Source: Watersipora subatra (Eukaryota > Bryozoa > Gymnolaemata > Cheilostomatida > Watersiporidae). From it: a DNA stretch of 64,000 nt. The position numbers and the translations under genes are program-made. Below, piece after piece: positions 23,880 to 34,200 of the stretch; within the stretch, counting starts at the first letter, position 1; each line of letters starts with the position of its first letter. Location: the NCBI RefSeq assembly GCF_963576615.1, contig NC_088717.1, positions 13,336,108 to 13,400,107 of the forward strand, read 5' to 3'. The notes below the pieces were generated by a model that saw only the letters and a program-made list of their open reading frames with translations, had not been told where the DNA came from and did not search any database.

Positions 23880-24063
23880 ATCTGCATAGTGAATCTGTTG
23901 TATCGTGAGTAGCTCAGTTTTTCACCTTGCAAGCGGGAGGTTCCGGGATCAAATCTTCTGCGATACAGATTTTTCATTGCTAGATTGTAATCGCTATAAC
24001 TGGTCATAGGGTCAAAATGTCAAAAAGACGAATATTAAGATTCATATATATATACATATAGAG
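23880..24063 (-). mobile_element. Helitron-like family, 5' part in inverse orientation
   Basis: The reverse complement starts near TCTCTATATGTATATATATA and continues to the tRNA-like segment, whose + strand form here contains TGAGTAGCTCAG and GTTCCGGGATCAAATC followed by TTCTGCGATACAG. The same TTCTGCGATACAG box, inverted, is in the copy at 20931-21301. The element lacks the CCCGTGCAACGC end, so it is a partial copy. Confidence 0.5.
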
Positions 24064-24157
24064 ATTATGGCGTCCTTATAGAAATGGGTGAGGCATCGAA
24101 TGCAGAGGATAGCTGAGCCCTGGCTGCAATGTGTTTCTTCCAAAACTTCAATTTCAG

Positions 24158-24312
24158 AGCTCGACGGAGAAGTCAAGCGTAAAACATTATCTCAAAGGTA
24201 ATAATGAACCTGTTTACAAAAACAATATTAACTGTATTGTCCAAATATACAAAAATCGGCTGGATTATGATGTACAATTTACTCCTATGCAACTTTTACT
24301 GTCTGATCTAGA
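24158..24312 (+). CDS. CNG channel, N-terminal exon 4 leading to S1
   Basis: The acceptor is CTTCAATTTCAG and the donor is CTAGA|GTGAGT. It enters in phase 0 and leaves in phase 2, encoding about 52 residues (SSTEKSSVKHYLKGNN to LLLSDLE). The reading continues in frame into the S1 exon at 24726 (GA|A gives Glu). The consensus donor and the exact phase fit on both sides support it. Confidence 0.65.
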
Positions 24313-24725
24313 GTGAGTATTTACAATCAAACAACCTATACAACATTTACACCAAAAACAACACTCTAGTTACTTTTCTATACTGAGTGACATGCTAAAA
24401 CGCAGTCATAAGCACTTTCATGTGCTGCCGACGTTTTTTGCGTTCAAACACAAAACTTACAAATTTTTTAATTTGCTTAAATATTCGTACCAACTTACAA
24501 CTGTTGAACCAATGGCTACGCTTTCTAGTAAGCAAACTAAATTGATTACATGAATGATGATTAAATTTTCTTGCACATTTCAAAATAAGTAAAAACAACA
24601 CACTCTTCACCATTGAGTCTGCATAAAATGTTACCATTAACCGGTAATCCATTACACTATCGGTGTTAATTTGTGTGTTTTGCTTTCTGCTGCCAATAGA
24701 CAGCGCTGTAATGTTTCTGTTGTAG

Positions 24726-24937
24726 ATTTGCTCAATGGTCGGTTGTGTTGCCCGTCTCTCGGCAGTACTATGCCTGGCTCGTCGTTGTCTCTATCGCTAT
24801 ACTTTACAATTTGGTCATTCTCATCGCTCGCATCTTCTTCGACCAACTCCAGGCGCATTACCAAGATGTCTGGTTGGCAATTGATTACATCTGTGATACT
24901 ATCTTCCTACTCGATACTCTCATTCGCTTCAGAACAG
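24726..24937 (+). CDS. CNG channel, exon 5: S1 to S2-S3
   Basis: The acceptor is TTTCTGTTGTAG and the donor is AGAACAG|GTATTA. It enters in phase 2 and leaves in phase 1. It encodes S1 (YYAWLVVVSIAILYNLVILI) and S2 into S3 (VWLAIDYICDTIFLLDTLIR) ending RFRT. The YN in S1, the acidic DY in S2 and the FLLD--IR-RT motif are typical of CNG and HCN/EAG channels and closest to CNGA. The donor is followed at once by a 29-bp duplicated intron segment. Confidence 0.9.
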
Positions 24938-24959
24938 GTATTAGATTGTATCTCAATCA

Positions 24960-25050
24960 CCGTGTTGCCATGACGAGTATGGGGCGGATTTGGAGTTGTG
25001 CACACAATGAGTTATGAGATTTGGAGTTGTGCACACAATGAGTTACTACA
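24960..25050. repeat. Direct duplication after the S1-S2 exon
   Basis: GATTTGGAGTTGTGCACACA plus ATGAGTTA occurs twice in tandem, about 35-85 bp after the donor at 24937. Confidence 0.8.
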
Positions 25051-25364
25051 TGACAAGCATTTCAATGGGCATGCGCATGTTGCGGATTAGCACTGGAGCT
25101 TTATAAAAAATAAGAGTTTTTACACTTGATGTCGTAGCGGGGCTTTTGAAATCGCTTCAATTGAAATAAGAACAATTGAAGTATAAAAATTGTTTAAAGT
25201 GGAATAGCTTGCGCAGCATTTTCTTCGCATCGTTGGCAAGTGCGGTTTCCATTTTTCCAAGCATGGAACATTCAGTAAAAGTTTGAAAGAAACAGAACTC
25301 ACTTCACTTCTGGGTCTTTGCCATTTCAAACTTGCGGATGATGCCAGTTTGCAGATTAACTGCG

Positions 25365-25680
25365 TCATAGAAACAGTGAATCTCTATCAAATGAGTCATA
25401 GAAACGGTGAATATCTGTCAAACGAGTCATCGAAACGGTGAACATCTGTCAAACGAGTCATAGAATCGGTGAATATCTGTCAAATGACTCATAAAAAAGG
25501 TGAATATCTGTCAAACGAGTCATAGAAATGGTGAACATCTGTCAAACGAGTCATAGAAACGGTGAATATCTGTCAAATGACTCATAAAAAAGGTGAATAT
25601 CTGTCAAACGAGTCATAGAAACGGTGAACATCTGTCAAATGAGTCATAGAAACAATGAATATCTGACATACAAGTCATTT
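25365..25680. repeat. 31-bp minisatellite
   Basis: About ten tandem copies of GAGTCATAGAAACGGTGAAT plus ATCTGTCAAAC, in the CNG intron 24938-26748. The variant GACTCATAAAAAAGGTGAA recurs twice, two repeats apart, suggesting a local higher-order unit. Confidence 0.9.
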
Positions 25681-26404
25681 TAACAAGGGAGAGAGCTAAG
25701 CACTAACTGCACTCGATCAAAGAGCTATCAAGCTGCATTGAATAAAATGTTTTTACCTATATTTTAAAATAATCTATTGCGAGGTCCTAGTCAATCAATC
25801 AAGCAGCTTCCTACCTTCTCATATTCTATGACTTTCAAGTGTATGTAAACATTTATGTAGTATAGGATTGTCCATTTTACTAGTTCTAGGCTTGGGCGAT
25901 CGTTTTTCTCGGGAAATATTACTTAAAAAACACTCTGTCCAAATAACTGCTACTTTTGATGCTTCCTGAAAACTGAATCTGCTTTCTGCATCTGCTAAAC
26001 AAATAAACATAAAGGTGTTGTGTAAAGTTCCTTCATTATTGCTGCAACACAACAGGGGGTATTATTTCAATGACATGTCATGTTTTCGTCGAGTATTCAC
26101 AGATAGCTAAGCATCACACAAAAATGTGATATACTTCTCAATGTATGTACTGCATTTAATATACTGTAGGTAGTTGTTTACTAATTTTGCATTATTCATC
26201 ACAAGCAGACATGCCAGATGTTGTCCCAGCAGGTTTATTTGTATTAGAAAAATACCAAAAAAAGGTGAAAGATTTGCAAAAAATATAATAATTGTATTTC
26301 TAATTTTGATTATTTTACTCCAGCTATTTTTGAAGAAACTCAACCAAAAAATAAACAAACCAAAAAAACAAATAACCAATTTTTATTCTCAGACCTCAGA
26401 AGGA

Positions 26405-26482
26405 GCCCAATAAGCTCAGTCGGTTAGATCATCAGTCTAAAAAACTGCGGGTCATGGGTTCAAACCCATGGTTGGTCATCAC
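26405..26482 (+). repeat. tRNA-like sequence (SINE head or tRNA pseudogene)
   Basis: It has an A-box-like TAAGCTCAGTCGGTTAG and a B-box-like GGGTTCAAACCC. An anticodon-like stem-loop (CAGT, seven-base loop CTAAAAA, ACTG) would put AAA in the anticodon position. The acceptor stem does not pair and the T-arm loop is one base short. It is therefore a tRNA-derived repeat rather than a working tRNA gene. Confidence 0.6.
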
Positions 26483-26748
26483 TTTGATCATCATGTTACG
26501 AAGTCATAATTAGCGTCAGTTTAAATCACAATGTTATTTGTTGGCCCCAAAGCACCTTATGGATGTTGAGCCCAAAATCTATTGCGTCTACACTTAAAAA
26601 AGTATAAAAAAACTCATGCAAATTTTTAGACAGCTTGTTTAATTTTAAGGATGTGTCTATGGACAGACTAAGCCAAGTGTATATGTACAGTAAATACTTG
26701 TCTGCCATGTTGCTATAGGTTTTGCTTTGATGTTCTGTTATGTTTCAG

Positions 26749-26971
26749 CTTTCTTAGAAAACGGTTTGCCGGTCAGAAATAGCAAGAAGCTAGCAAGAAA
26801 ATATATTAAATCAGTGGATTTCAAGCTGGATGTACTCAGTCTTTTGCCTACAGACTTTTTCTACCTCATCAAATTAGTGAGTGTGAAATACAACCCTGCC
26901 TTTCGGCTCAACAGGCTTCTCAGGTTCAGAAGGCTACCTGAGTTTTTTGACAAGACCATTCGGAACTCGAG
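26749..26971 (+). CDS. CNG channel, exon 6: S3, S4 and S4-S5 linker
   Basis: The acceptor is TTATGTTTCAG and the donor is CTCGAG|GTATGT. It enters in phase 1 and leaves in phase 2. It encodes KYIKSVDFKLDVLSLLPTDF (S3) and FRLNRLLRFRRLPEFFDKT (S4 and linker). RLNRLLR and EFF-T are hallmark CNGA S4 residues. The basic residues are few compared with voltage-gated channels, as is normal for CNG. Confidence 0.92.
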
Positions 26972-27659
26972 GTATGTATCATACAGCAAGTTGCATCAGC
27001 TGTTGTAAAATTTAGCATATCCTCAGATAACAGTTTACATCATCTCGCAGAATAGTATTGGAAGTGTTATACGTATCATGGAACAAATTGTGGTGTACAA
27101 CAAAACAAGTGCAATGTCTATCATATGAGGCTATTTATCACATTCATCAATTACATAAAGAAATATTAGATTAATGAAATTACGTTTATTTAAAAACTTT
27201 CTTTTGTTTTCTGGATATTTTAAGATCGTGGTATCCTTGATTTTATGAATAGTGGTAAAATCAGTTTCCAATAGACATGATGAGAGGTTACGGCTCTCTT
27301 ATTTAGTTTGTTTATTAAAGGAAATCTTTATAGCTAGTCTGTATAGCTTTATTAAGGAACATTTATAACTGGTCAATGCATAGAATGAACGCTTATTAAA
27401 TTCGCCTTAGTTCTAACAATATGAAAAAAGTATTAGGCTGGAATATCAGCAAAAAAAATTTAAAAACTAGCTACAAAACAAAAAAATGTGTTACACAGGT
27501 TTGCGTTATGGATAGTTAAGCTCCTTAAATGTGCCAACTTTTCCTAAACATCTTACCTCATTATTTTACTTTCATTCTCAGATTTGATCTTATCTCAGTT
27601 TGATGTACACTCTTATCTCATCTCATGTTTACTAATATCTCAGTCTCATCTCAACTTCA

Positions 27660-28000
27660 CACTCATCGGCTCTCATTTCAATCTAATGTCTACTCCCTCT
27701 CTATCTAATGTTTACTCCCTCTCTATCTAATGTTTACTCCCTCTCAATCTCATGTTTACTCCCTTTCAATCTAATGTCTACTCCCTCTCAATCTCATGTC
27801 CACTCCCTCTCAATCTCATGTTTACTCCCTCAGAATCTCATGTTTACTCCCTCTCAATCTCATGTCTACTCCCTCTCAATCTCATGTTTACTCCCTCAGA
27901 ATCTAATTTCTACTCCCTCTCAATCTAATGTCTACTCCCTCTCAATCACATGTTTACTCCCTCTCAATCATATGTTTATTCCCATTCTATCTCATGTTTA
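27660..28000. repeat. 22-bp minisatellite upstream of exon 7
   Basis: About 14 copies of ATGTTTACTCCCTCTCAATC plus TC/TA in tandem, ending about 70 bp before the acceptor used for exon 7. The pyrimidine-rich units carry CTAAT-like motifs that resemble branch points. The open frame through it is a repeat artefact. Confidence 0.9.
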
Positions 28001-28067
28001 CTTCCTTGGTTTTACCTATTTTTCTACATTTTCCAGCTACCCTGATATGAGTTTTTACATTTTGTAG

Positions 28068-28279
28068 TTACCCTAATGTGTTCCGGATAGTCAACCTCTT
28101 GTTTTACATCCTCGTCATAGTCCACTGGAATGCTTGCTTCTACTTTGCACTCAGTGATATCATAGGCTTTGGGGAAGATGGCTGGGTCTACCCCAATACC
28201 ACTCTCCCTGGCATGGACACTCTCAGCAGAAAGTATATCTACTCCTTCTATTGGTCAACTCTAACGCTGCTCACCATAG
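28068..28279 (+). CDS. CNG channel, exon 7: S5 and pore helix
   Basis: The acceptor is ACATTTTGTAG and the donor is ACCATAG|GTATGC. It enters in phase 2 and leaves in phase 1. It encodes [20 protein letters not shown] (S5), [20 protein letters not shown], and the pore helix [20 protein letters not shown] and WSTLTL-TIG are near-invariant in CNG channels. The selectivity filter is split by the intron after the first base of the Gly codon. A near-duplicate acceptor lies 34 bp upstream. Confidence 0.93.
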
Positions 28280-28329
28280 GTATGCGTATAGCTGTACGCT
28301 CAAGCCTATTAACCATAGGTATTTGAATA

Positions 28330-28560
28330 ATTATGTGCAATATTGTTAACCATCATGGCGTGTATAACTCTTTTTAACACGGTTAACTAAAAGTGTGTGT
28401 TTAACTCTGTCTAAAACTGGTAATCATAGCGGTGTGTACTTCTTTCCAACATCATTAACCTTAAGGTTTGTTCAACTCTGGCTAAAACTGTTAACTACAA
28501 GAGTGTTGTATCACGCTCGCTTACACTGTTAACTATAAGTCTGTGTATAACTGTGTATTT
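28330..28560. repeat. Degenerate ~38-bp repeat
   Basis: Loose repetition of TGTGTATAACTCTG-TAAAACTGTTAACCATAAG-like units in the intron after exon 7. It is heavily diverged. Confidence 0.5.
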
Positions 28561-28943
28561 CCTTTGCTCTCGAGCTTTGGTTAATAAAAATAAAAAAGCT
28601 AACCATTAGATTACTGCTCACCACCATTTATTAGGTAAAAGTTAAAATTAGATTATTTCATTGATCAACCTTTCAGATAAACGACTACTTCTATTGATGG
28701 CACCTTCTTCTAACAGCACCTTCTATAGATGGATAGTGATAAACCAGTTTGGCTATTGCTTCATGATAAAACCATACAAACAGTAAACTATTATTAATTA
28801 CAAAAACTACTCGCGGAATCTATTGCATTTTCAATTTAGTTTCATTCGCATCCAGCTACTAATGCCGCAAAATGAATATAGATTCCAAACTGTAGACCTG
28901 TTTTTTGAATTTTTGAAACATACACCGGTTCATATTTCAACAG

Positions 28944-29109
28944 GTGAGACGCCACACCCAGAGATAGACATAGAGTATGTGTTTGTTGTCATTGACTTTC
29001 TTGTCGGAGTGCTGATATTCGCTACTATTGTTGGAAACGTTGGCTCCATGATAACCAATATGAACCGTCACAGCAGCCTTTTTACACAGAGACTCGACGG
29101 TATTAAACG
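28944..29109 (+). CDS. CNG channel, exon 8: filter end and S6
   Basis: The acceptor is ATATTTCAACAG and the donor is AAACG|GTAAGT. It enters in phase 1 and leaves in phase 2. With the previous exon it makes TIGETPHPE. The Glu after TIG is the cation-binding, alpha-type filter residue. S6 follows: [20 protein letters not shown] then [15 protein letters not shown]. This nearly matches CNGA S6 and the start of the C-linker. HPE replaces the usual PPV after the filter. Confidence 0.95.
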
Positions 29110-29115
29110 GTAAGT

Positions 29116-29250
29116 TTATGATTTTACAACAACCAATAGGAACACTGCATGAAAACAACCAATAGGAACACTGCATGAAAACAACCAATAGGAACACTGC
29201 ATGAAAACAACCAATAGGAACACTGCATGAAAACAACCAGCAGAAACGCT
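29116..29250. repeat. 26-bp minisatellite starting 6 bp after a donor
   Basis: Five tandem copies of AACAACCAATAGGAACACTG plus CATGAA. The array begins immediately behind the GTAAGT of exon 8. Confidence 0.95.
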
Positions 29251-30414
29251 GCATGGCACCAGTTCTTGTCTTTCTGCTGTTGTCAAGCAGTATACTGATT
29301 AGGTATGACAGAGAAAATGTTTTTCTGTTGCCCTTAGCTCATCAAGTTTGTAGAATACTTTGAAGCATGCCAAAACAGACACCAAATCTTATTGTTAGTT
29401 AGATTATGTAAGAATGACTTCTAGCAGCAAGGTCTTTTTGGGTCTTCTTTTCTATTTATCCAGCTAAAAAATATTGCATAGCCATTTGAAAAACATTAAT
29501 GGTCATGCTCTTGTACTCACCGGCACTGGTTTTATTTAACAAGTATAATCACATAAAACCTTTCACAGTTATTGATGATATTTTTTGTTGTTTTCTTATA
29601 ACAAAAATATCGAGAAATATGTTTAATGTCATTTTAATTAGGTTTTTTAAATCAAAATCTACTTTAATCTCTAAAAACTTCCTTTGTTAAAAGGTCAATC
29701 CGCATATCTCTTACAAATGAGTGATGATTTTGTTTGTCACTTCAGTAAACAATCATTAAGTTTTCATATAACAACTGCATAGCAACACACCCCCATATGG
29801 CGCTGCAGTGCCATCAAGGAAACAGACGTGTAGCTCAGATTCTTTGTAATTCAGTGTCACTCTCTGAAAGGGAAACACCCAAGTGATAGGCTATCTTAGT
29901 GCTATGGAAATTACTTTAGCGACTGACGGCTTATCACTTGTAAATGTGCTTAGCCTTTCTGTCATGAAGTAAACGCATGAACAGCAGGGTATTTTGCTGT
30001 ATCATAGCTTGATGCAGCAGTAACAAAGGCTGTTTGTGTGAAGTTCACACTGAATAACATGACAGGAAATAGCAGTTTTTTCTGATCATCCATGGTCTGT
30101 TTTGTTCATTCCCGATTGCAGGTATAACCTTGACATAAGTCGTCTCACAACCATCGGTCTACCATAGCACCCTATGGAAGCACAATCTGCTTGTAAGCCA
30201 AGCGCAGTGCTTTAGCACTGGTGTACTTAGGTGTCGCAGTATTATCGCTGTACTATAGCTGTATAATTGTTCATCTATTACACTTGTTTATGCATCTTTT
30301 TTGTGCCGTGCCTTACTAACCCATTTTCAGAGCCACTCAAATCAAACTAAGTCTAATTATAAAGTAATGAGCTTTTAAAATGTTGATAGGGTGTTTAATT
30401 ATTTTTCTGTCAAG

Positions 30415-30543
30415 GTATATGAAGATTCAAAAGGTCTCTCAGAGCTTGGAAAAGAAAGTAATCAACTGGTTTGATTATCTTTGGACTAACAGAGAGACGT
30501 TTGATGATGATGACTGTTTGTTGGCGCTTCCTGAGCAGCTGAG
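30415..30543 (+). CDS. CNG channel, exon 9: C-linker
   Basis: The acceptor is TTTCTGTCAAG and the donor is CTGAG|GTAGGT, phase 2 on both sides. It encodes YMKIQKVSQSLEKKVINWFD, YLWTNRETFDDDD and LPEQLR. This is the C-linker, which couples the binding domain to the S6 gate: the Y-W-N and LP--LR motifs match CNGA. The donor is the first of about 19 tandem copies of the same donor-like sequence (see the repeat at 30530-31075). Confidence 0.92.
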
Positions 30544-31075
30544 GTAGGTGGTATTTTATAAGCAAGTGAGGTAGGTGGTATTTATGGGCAACTGAGGTAG
30601 GTGGTATTTTATAAGCAGCTGAGGTAGGTGGTATTTTATAAGCAAGTGAGGTAGGTGGTATTTATGGGCCGCTGAAATGGGTGGTGTTTTATGAGCAGCT
30701 GAGGTAGGTGGTATTTTACAAGCAAGTGAGGTAGGTGGCATTTACGGGCAGCTGAAATGGGTGGTGTTTTATGAGCAATTGAGGTAGGTGGTATTTCATG
30801 AGCAAGTGAGATAGGTAGCATTTTATGAGCAGGTGAGTTAGGTGGTATTTTCTGGGCAGCCGGGGTTGGTGGTATTTTCTGAACAGCTGAATTATTTGGT
30901 ATTTTCTGAACAGCTAAAGTAGGTGATAATTTCGGAAAAGGTGAGGTAGGTGGTATTTTCTGAACAGCTGGGATTAGGTGGTAATATCATAGCAGCTGAG
31001 GTAAGTGTTATTTTATGAACAGCTGGGGTAGGTGGTATTATCATAGCAGCTGAGGTAGGCTGTGTTTTTATTGCT
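30530..31075. repeat. ~27-bp minisatellite containing the exon end and 5' splice site
   Basis: The unit is AGCAGCTGAGGTAGGTGGTA plus TTTTATA. The first copy is the last coding bases of exon 9 plus its donor, and about 18 more copies follow into the intron. Most keep GAG|GTAGGT, so the intron starts with a row of near-identical donors. Later copies are more diverged (GGGATTAGGTGGTAA, GTAAGTGTTATT). Confidence 0.92.
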
Positions 31076-31149
31076 ACTGAGGTGGTTGCATTGATCAGAG
31101 CGCAGAAACAACTGCTATACTAGTAAAACAGTTCATATGTGTGTTGCTG

Positions 31150-31242
31150 TTTTAGGGGTTTGATTTATTATCATTTGTTGATTTATTATCATTTGTTGAT
31201 TTATTATCATTTGTTGATTTATTATCATTTGTTGATTTATTA
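31150..31242. repeat. 17-bp repeat
   Basis: Five copies of TTGATTTATTATCATTT in tandem, in the same intron as the donor-like array. Confidence 0.95.
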
Positions 31243-31599
31243 CAAACAGGGGAGATGATTTATGCAAGTTGACAGGAATCATTATTTTCGTTCCATTTGG
31301 GCAAACGTATTACATTTGTCTAATAGTTTCTGGACCTGTTCCTTTAGTAGGTTTTGAGAAGGATTATGTGATACAGTTCTGAATTCCAAAGCTAATTTTT
31401 TTAATTTGTGTAATGTGTTGCACATTGCACATTGAGCAATGAATAATAGTAGTTGTGTGTAAAGCAGCTATTTTTGAGCCATTGATATAGAATGTCATTC
31501 AAGAAAATCTGATGTAAATATTTACTATAGTACATAAGCGTCGGGTGTGTTTGTCTGCTCAAGGCTTATGTTGGGAGATTGAAGGAAAAGTTTGTTTTT

Positions 31600-31680
31600 T
31601 ACTGAATTCAAATCCGCAACATTTGGTTTGGTAGACCAACATGCTAACACCTGCGCTAATCAGCCATTTTAGGTCTATTT
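31600..31680 (-). repeat. tRNA-like fragment (SINE remnant), minus strand
   Basis: The reverse complement contains an A-box-like GATTAGCGCAGGTGTTAGC and a B-box-like GCGGATTTGAATTCAG with tRNA-like spacing. No full cloverleaf is seen. Confidence 0.5.
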
Positions 31681-32014
31681 GAATAAATGTGGAGCTACAG
31701 AATCTTCGTGCTTTTATGTCACACCTGACAATCTTTTACGGCACACTGGACAACCTTGGTAATAGTTATTATAAATGATACACTTTAGGAAAACTACTAA
31801 CTGAATCTTTTGTTTAGCTGTGTGATTAGTACTTTCAGCAAATCAAGATTATAACTCATCACTTCTTACAATAGAGAGATGTCAGGAAATGCCAATTTTT
31901 TTCTTGAAGTAACATAATTGGCCATAATTGAATGCTTCAATGACATTCACCTAAGGACATACATGCAAGTTTTGGTGCACATTTCCCCAAACATTGTTGC
32001 GTGTAAAATTTCAG

Positions 32015-32216
32015 AAGTGAAATAGCATTAGATGTCCACATGGAGGCACTGAGGCAAGCAAAGGTATTTCAAGACTGCGCTGCAGAAGGAGAGGAAGGGC
32101 TTTTAAGAGAGTTGGTACTCAAGCTAAAATCGCAAGTGTTTAATCCTGGTGACTACATATGCCTTCGAGGAGATGTTGGCAGGGAAATGTATATAGTGAA
32201 AGAAGGAAAGCTAAAG
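32015..32216 (+). CDS. CNG channel, exon 10: C-linker end and first half of the binding domain
   Basis: The acceptor is TAAAATTTCAG and the donor is CTAAAG|GTCAGT. It enters in phase 2 and leaves in phase 0. It encodes [20 protein letters not shown], then [19 protein letters not shown] and [33 protein letters not shown] and KEGKL are the first beta-roll strands of the cyclic-nucleotide-binding domain. A small AEGEE insertion sits before LL-EL compared with vertebrate CNGA. Confidence 0.93.
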
Positions 32217-32823
32217 GTCAGTTCAGCTGAATCAAGCCTTATATAAGTTCACTGCTAATCTTAAAGGTAGTCTAGCTTGCTAGCAATTAGAACTACATGT
32301 ACAAGGGATCACGGCGGTATATCCTGATATACTGTCTTAAAATGCGTGCTTTGCAGTTATTAAAATATAGATTTATTGTGAAGGATCTCTTGCAACCTTT
32401 TATTTCTCCACACTTCATTTGAACCAGCCACTGTTAAGCTTAATATATCAATATACTTTATCAGTAATATTAATTTATAATAGAGAGTATATGTATAACA
32501 AACATACACATGTCTCGTCTGTTGTGTGTAAGGGAAACTCCTGTAAATCTTTTTATAGTTCAAGCTTTGGCCCGAGAGCCTCTTTCATTTTGGCTGGTTC
32601 CTGGCTGCCTGCTTTTTTGAGCCTCGGGTGGGCTGAGTTGAAGGCCCAGTTGAGAGCCAATTAAAGCGCCGGCCGAAGTCTATCATAATATATATTCACC
32701 TGTTAGAGTTATGAAAAAAGTACATTTGGCGTGCTTTGGTGAGGCATGCACTTTTATAAAAAATGAAGTTGTGCATCAAACACAAACAAAGTGTCTGAAG
32801 GGTTGCACTTTGCTAAAATTCAG

Positions 32824-33015
32824 GTGTTAGGACCGGCTAAGGAGGTGTACGCAACTTTAGAGAAAGGTTCAGTTTTTGGAGAGATCAGCATTCTTGAGAT
32901 TCCAGGCAGCAAAATTGGCAACAGACGTATGGCTGATGTAATGAGTGTAGGGTATTCTAGCTGTCTCATACTTAGCAAATCTGACCTTTGGGGACTGCTC
33001 AAAGATTATCCCAAG
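32824..33015 (+). CDS. CNG channel, exon 11: nucleotide-binding pocket
   Basis: The acceptor is CTAAAATTCAG and the donor is CCCAAG|GTAACC, phase 0 on both sides, 64 codons. It encodes GSVFGEISILEI, then GNRRMADVMSVGYSSC, then LSKSDLWGLLKDYPK. FGEISIL and the phosphate-binding Arg in NRR are intact. In characterised CNG and HCN proteins the residue after RR is Thr, which in CNGA1 favours cGMP. Here it is Met (codon ATG). This may change ligand preference; that is inference. Confidence 0.93.
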
Positions 33016-33114
33016 GTAACCTTTAATATTCACAACTTCTTATCTGGTGTCTGCTAGCTTTACATTATTTAATGTTGCTCTGTATTTTGCGTAATTATGT
33101 TCTTGCTTTATTAT

Positions 33115-33320
33115 TTACCGGTCTAACACTAGTCTTTATGTGAACACTAGTGAAAAGGTCTAACACTAGTTTTATGTGAACACTAGTGAAAAGGTCTAAC
33201 ACTAGTCTTTATGTGAACACTAGTGAAAAGGTCTAACACTAGTTTTATGTGAACACTAGTGAAAAGGTCTAACACTAGTTTTATGGGAACACTAGTGAAA
33301 AGGTCTAACACTAGTTAGAC
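33115..33320. repeat. ~36-bp minisatellite with internal palindrome
   Basis: Six copies of AAAAGGTCTAACACTAGT plus TTTATGTGAACACTAGTG. Each unit carries an inverted pair, CACTAGT/ACTAGTG, so every unit and the array can fold. It lies 100 bp after the donor of exon 11. Confidence 0.92.
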
Positions 33321-33694
33321 CTTTTTTTTCTTATGCTATTGCTACTATGCATTGCTCATTACTAGCTATCTTACAGAATTAACCAAAATTATTACAGAAA
33401 GTTAACTTTATATTGATGTTATTGCTTATAGCTTTGTTCTCATTGCTTTCTTTGTTGTTTAGGCTGGAATGGAGCTTGATTATGAAGTGTGAAATACGAA
33501 TAAACTTGGTATAATATTATAGGCAGCATTAATACAAATATGCTAGTTACTGTGCTTGCATACTATGATTTGGGTTTCTAATTGATGCTATGAATAAAAA
33601 CTTAAGCATGAATGTGTGAAGCCAGAATGCTGCTGTTTTATGGTTTATAGCTTTTCAACTGTTCGACTATTTACAATTATTAGTTTTCTTCTAG

Positions 33695-33806
33695 GCTCGT
33701 GAGAAGCTCTACGAGAAAGGTCGTGACCTTCTGGCTTTAGATGATATGCTATCTAACACCGAACCTTCAACAACTGAATACCGAGAGACATCAATGTATG
33801 AAGCAG
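33695..33806 (+). CDS. CNG channel, exon 12: end of the binding domain
   Basis: The acceptor is TTTTCTTCTAG and the donor is GAAGCAG|GTAACT. It enters in phase 0 and leaves in phase 1. It encodes AREKLYEKGRDLLALDDMLS, the alpha-C helix that closes over bound nucleotide, then a Thr/Glu-rich linker. It parallels the CNGA stretch ending EKG--ILMKDGLL. Confidence 0.9.
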
Positions 33807-33899
33807 GTAACTCAAACTTTGCATTACTTCGGTAAATTTGAGTAGTGTCGTCACAGCCCAGTAAATGAGTGCAGTAGGCAAAAATTTGTTGCTAGTCAA

Positions 33900-34200
33900 C
33901 ATAGTCACTTGAGTGTCAAATGTTAGTCACCATAATCAATCATTAGTCAGTCGTTAGTCACTATAGTCAGTCATCAGCTTTTACCCACTGTAGTCAGTCA
34001 TTAGTCAGTCGTTAGTCACCCTAGTCAGTTGTTAGTTGCTATCGTCAGTTGTCAGTTATTAGTCACTATAGTCAGTCGACTGTCAGATGTTAGTAACTAT
34101 AGTCAGTCAACTGTCAGATGTTAGTTACTATAATCTATCATTAGTCAGTTGTTAGTCATTCAAGTCCCTAGCTCATCAATAGTTCACTGCTATAGTTAGT
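33900..34200. repeat. Degenerate GTCAGT-CATTAGT repeat
   Basis: Irregular repetition of AGTCAGTCATTAGTCAGTCG and TTAGTCACTATAGTCAGT, starting about 90 bp after the donor of exon 12. It is too diverged for a clean unit count. Confidence 0.75.

Noticed and set aside
23810..23905. Possible CNG exon (ANTPPVMLGVIQSRFAYFD and following) with a good acceptor and GTGAGT donor
   Set aside because: Its donor lies inside the tRNA-like part of a Helitron-like repeat. Its phase-2 end fits the next exon only if an AG two bases downstream is used. Skipping it gives a clean phase-0 join. It could be an occasional exonised repeat.
26405..26482. Functional tRNA gene
   Set aside because: The acceptor stem does not pair and the T-arm loop is irregular; more likely a tRNA-derived repeat.
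27708..28067. 119-codon open frame before the pore exon
   Set aside because: It is the 22-bp minisatellite read through; the real exon starts at 28068.
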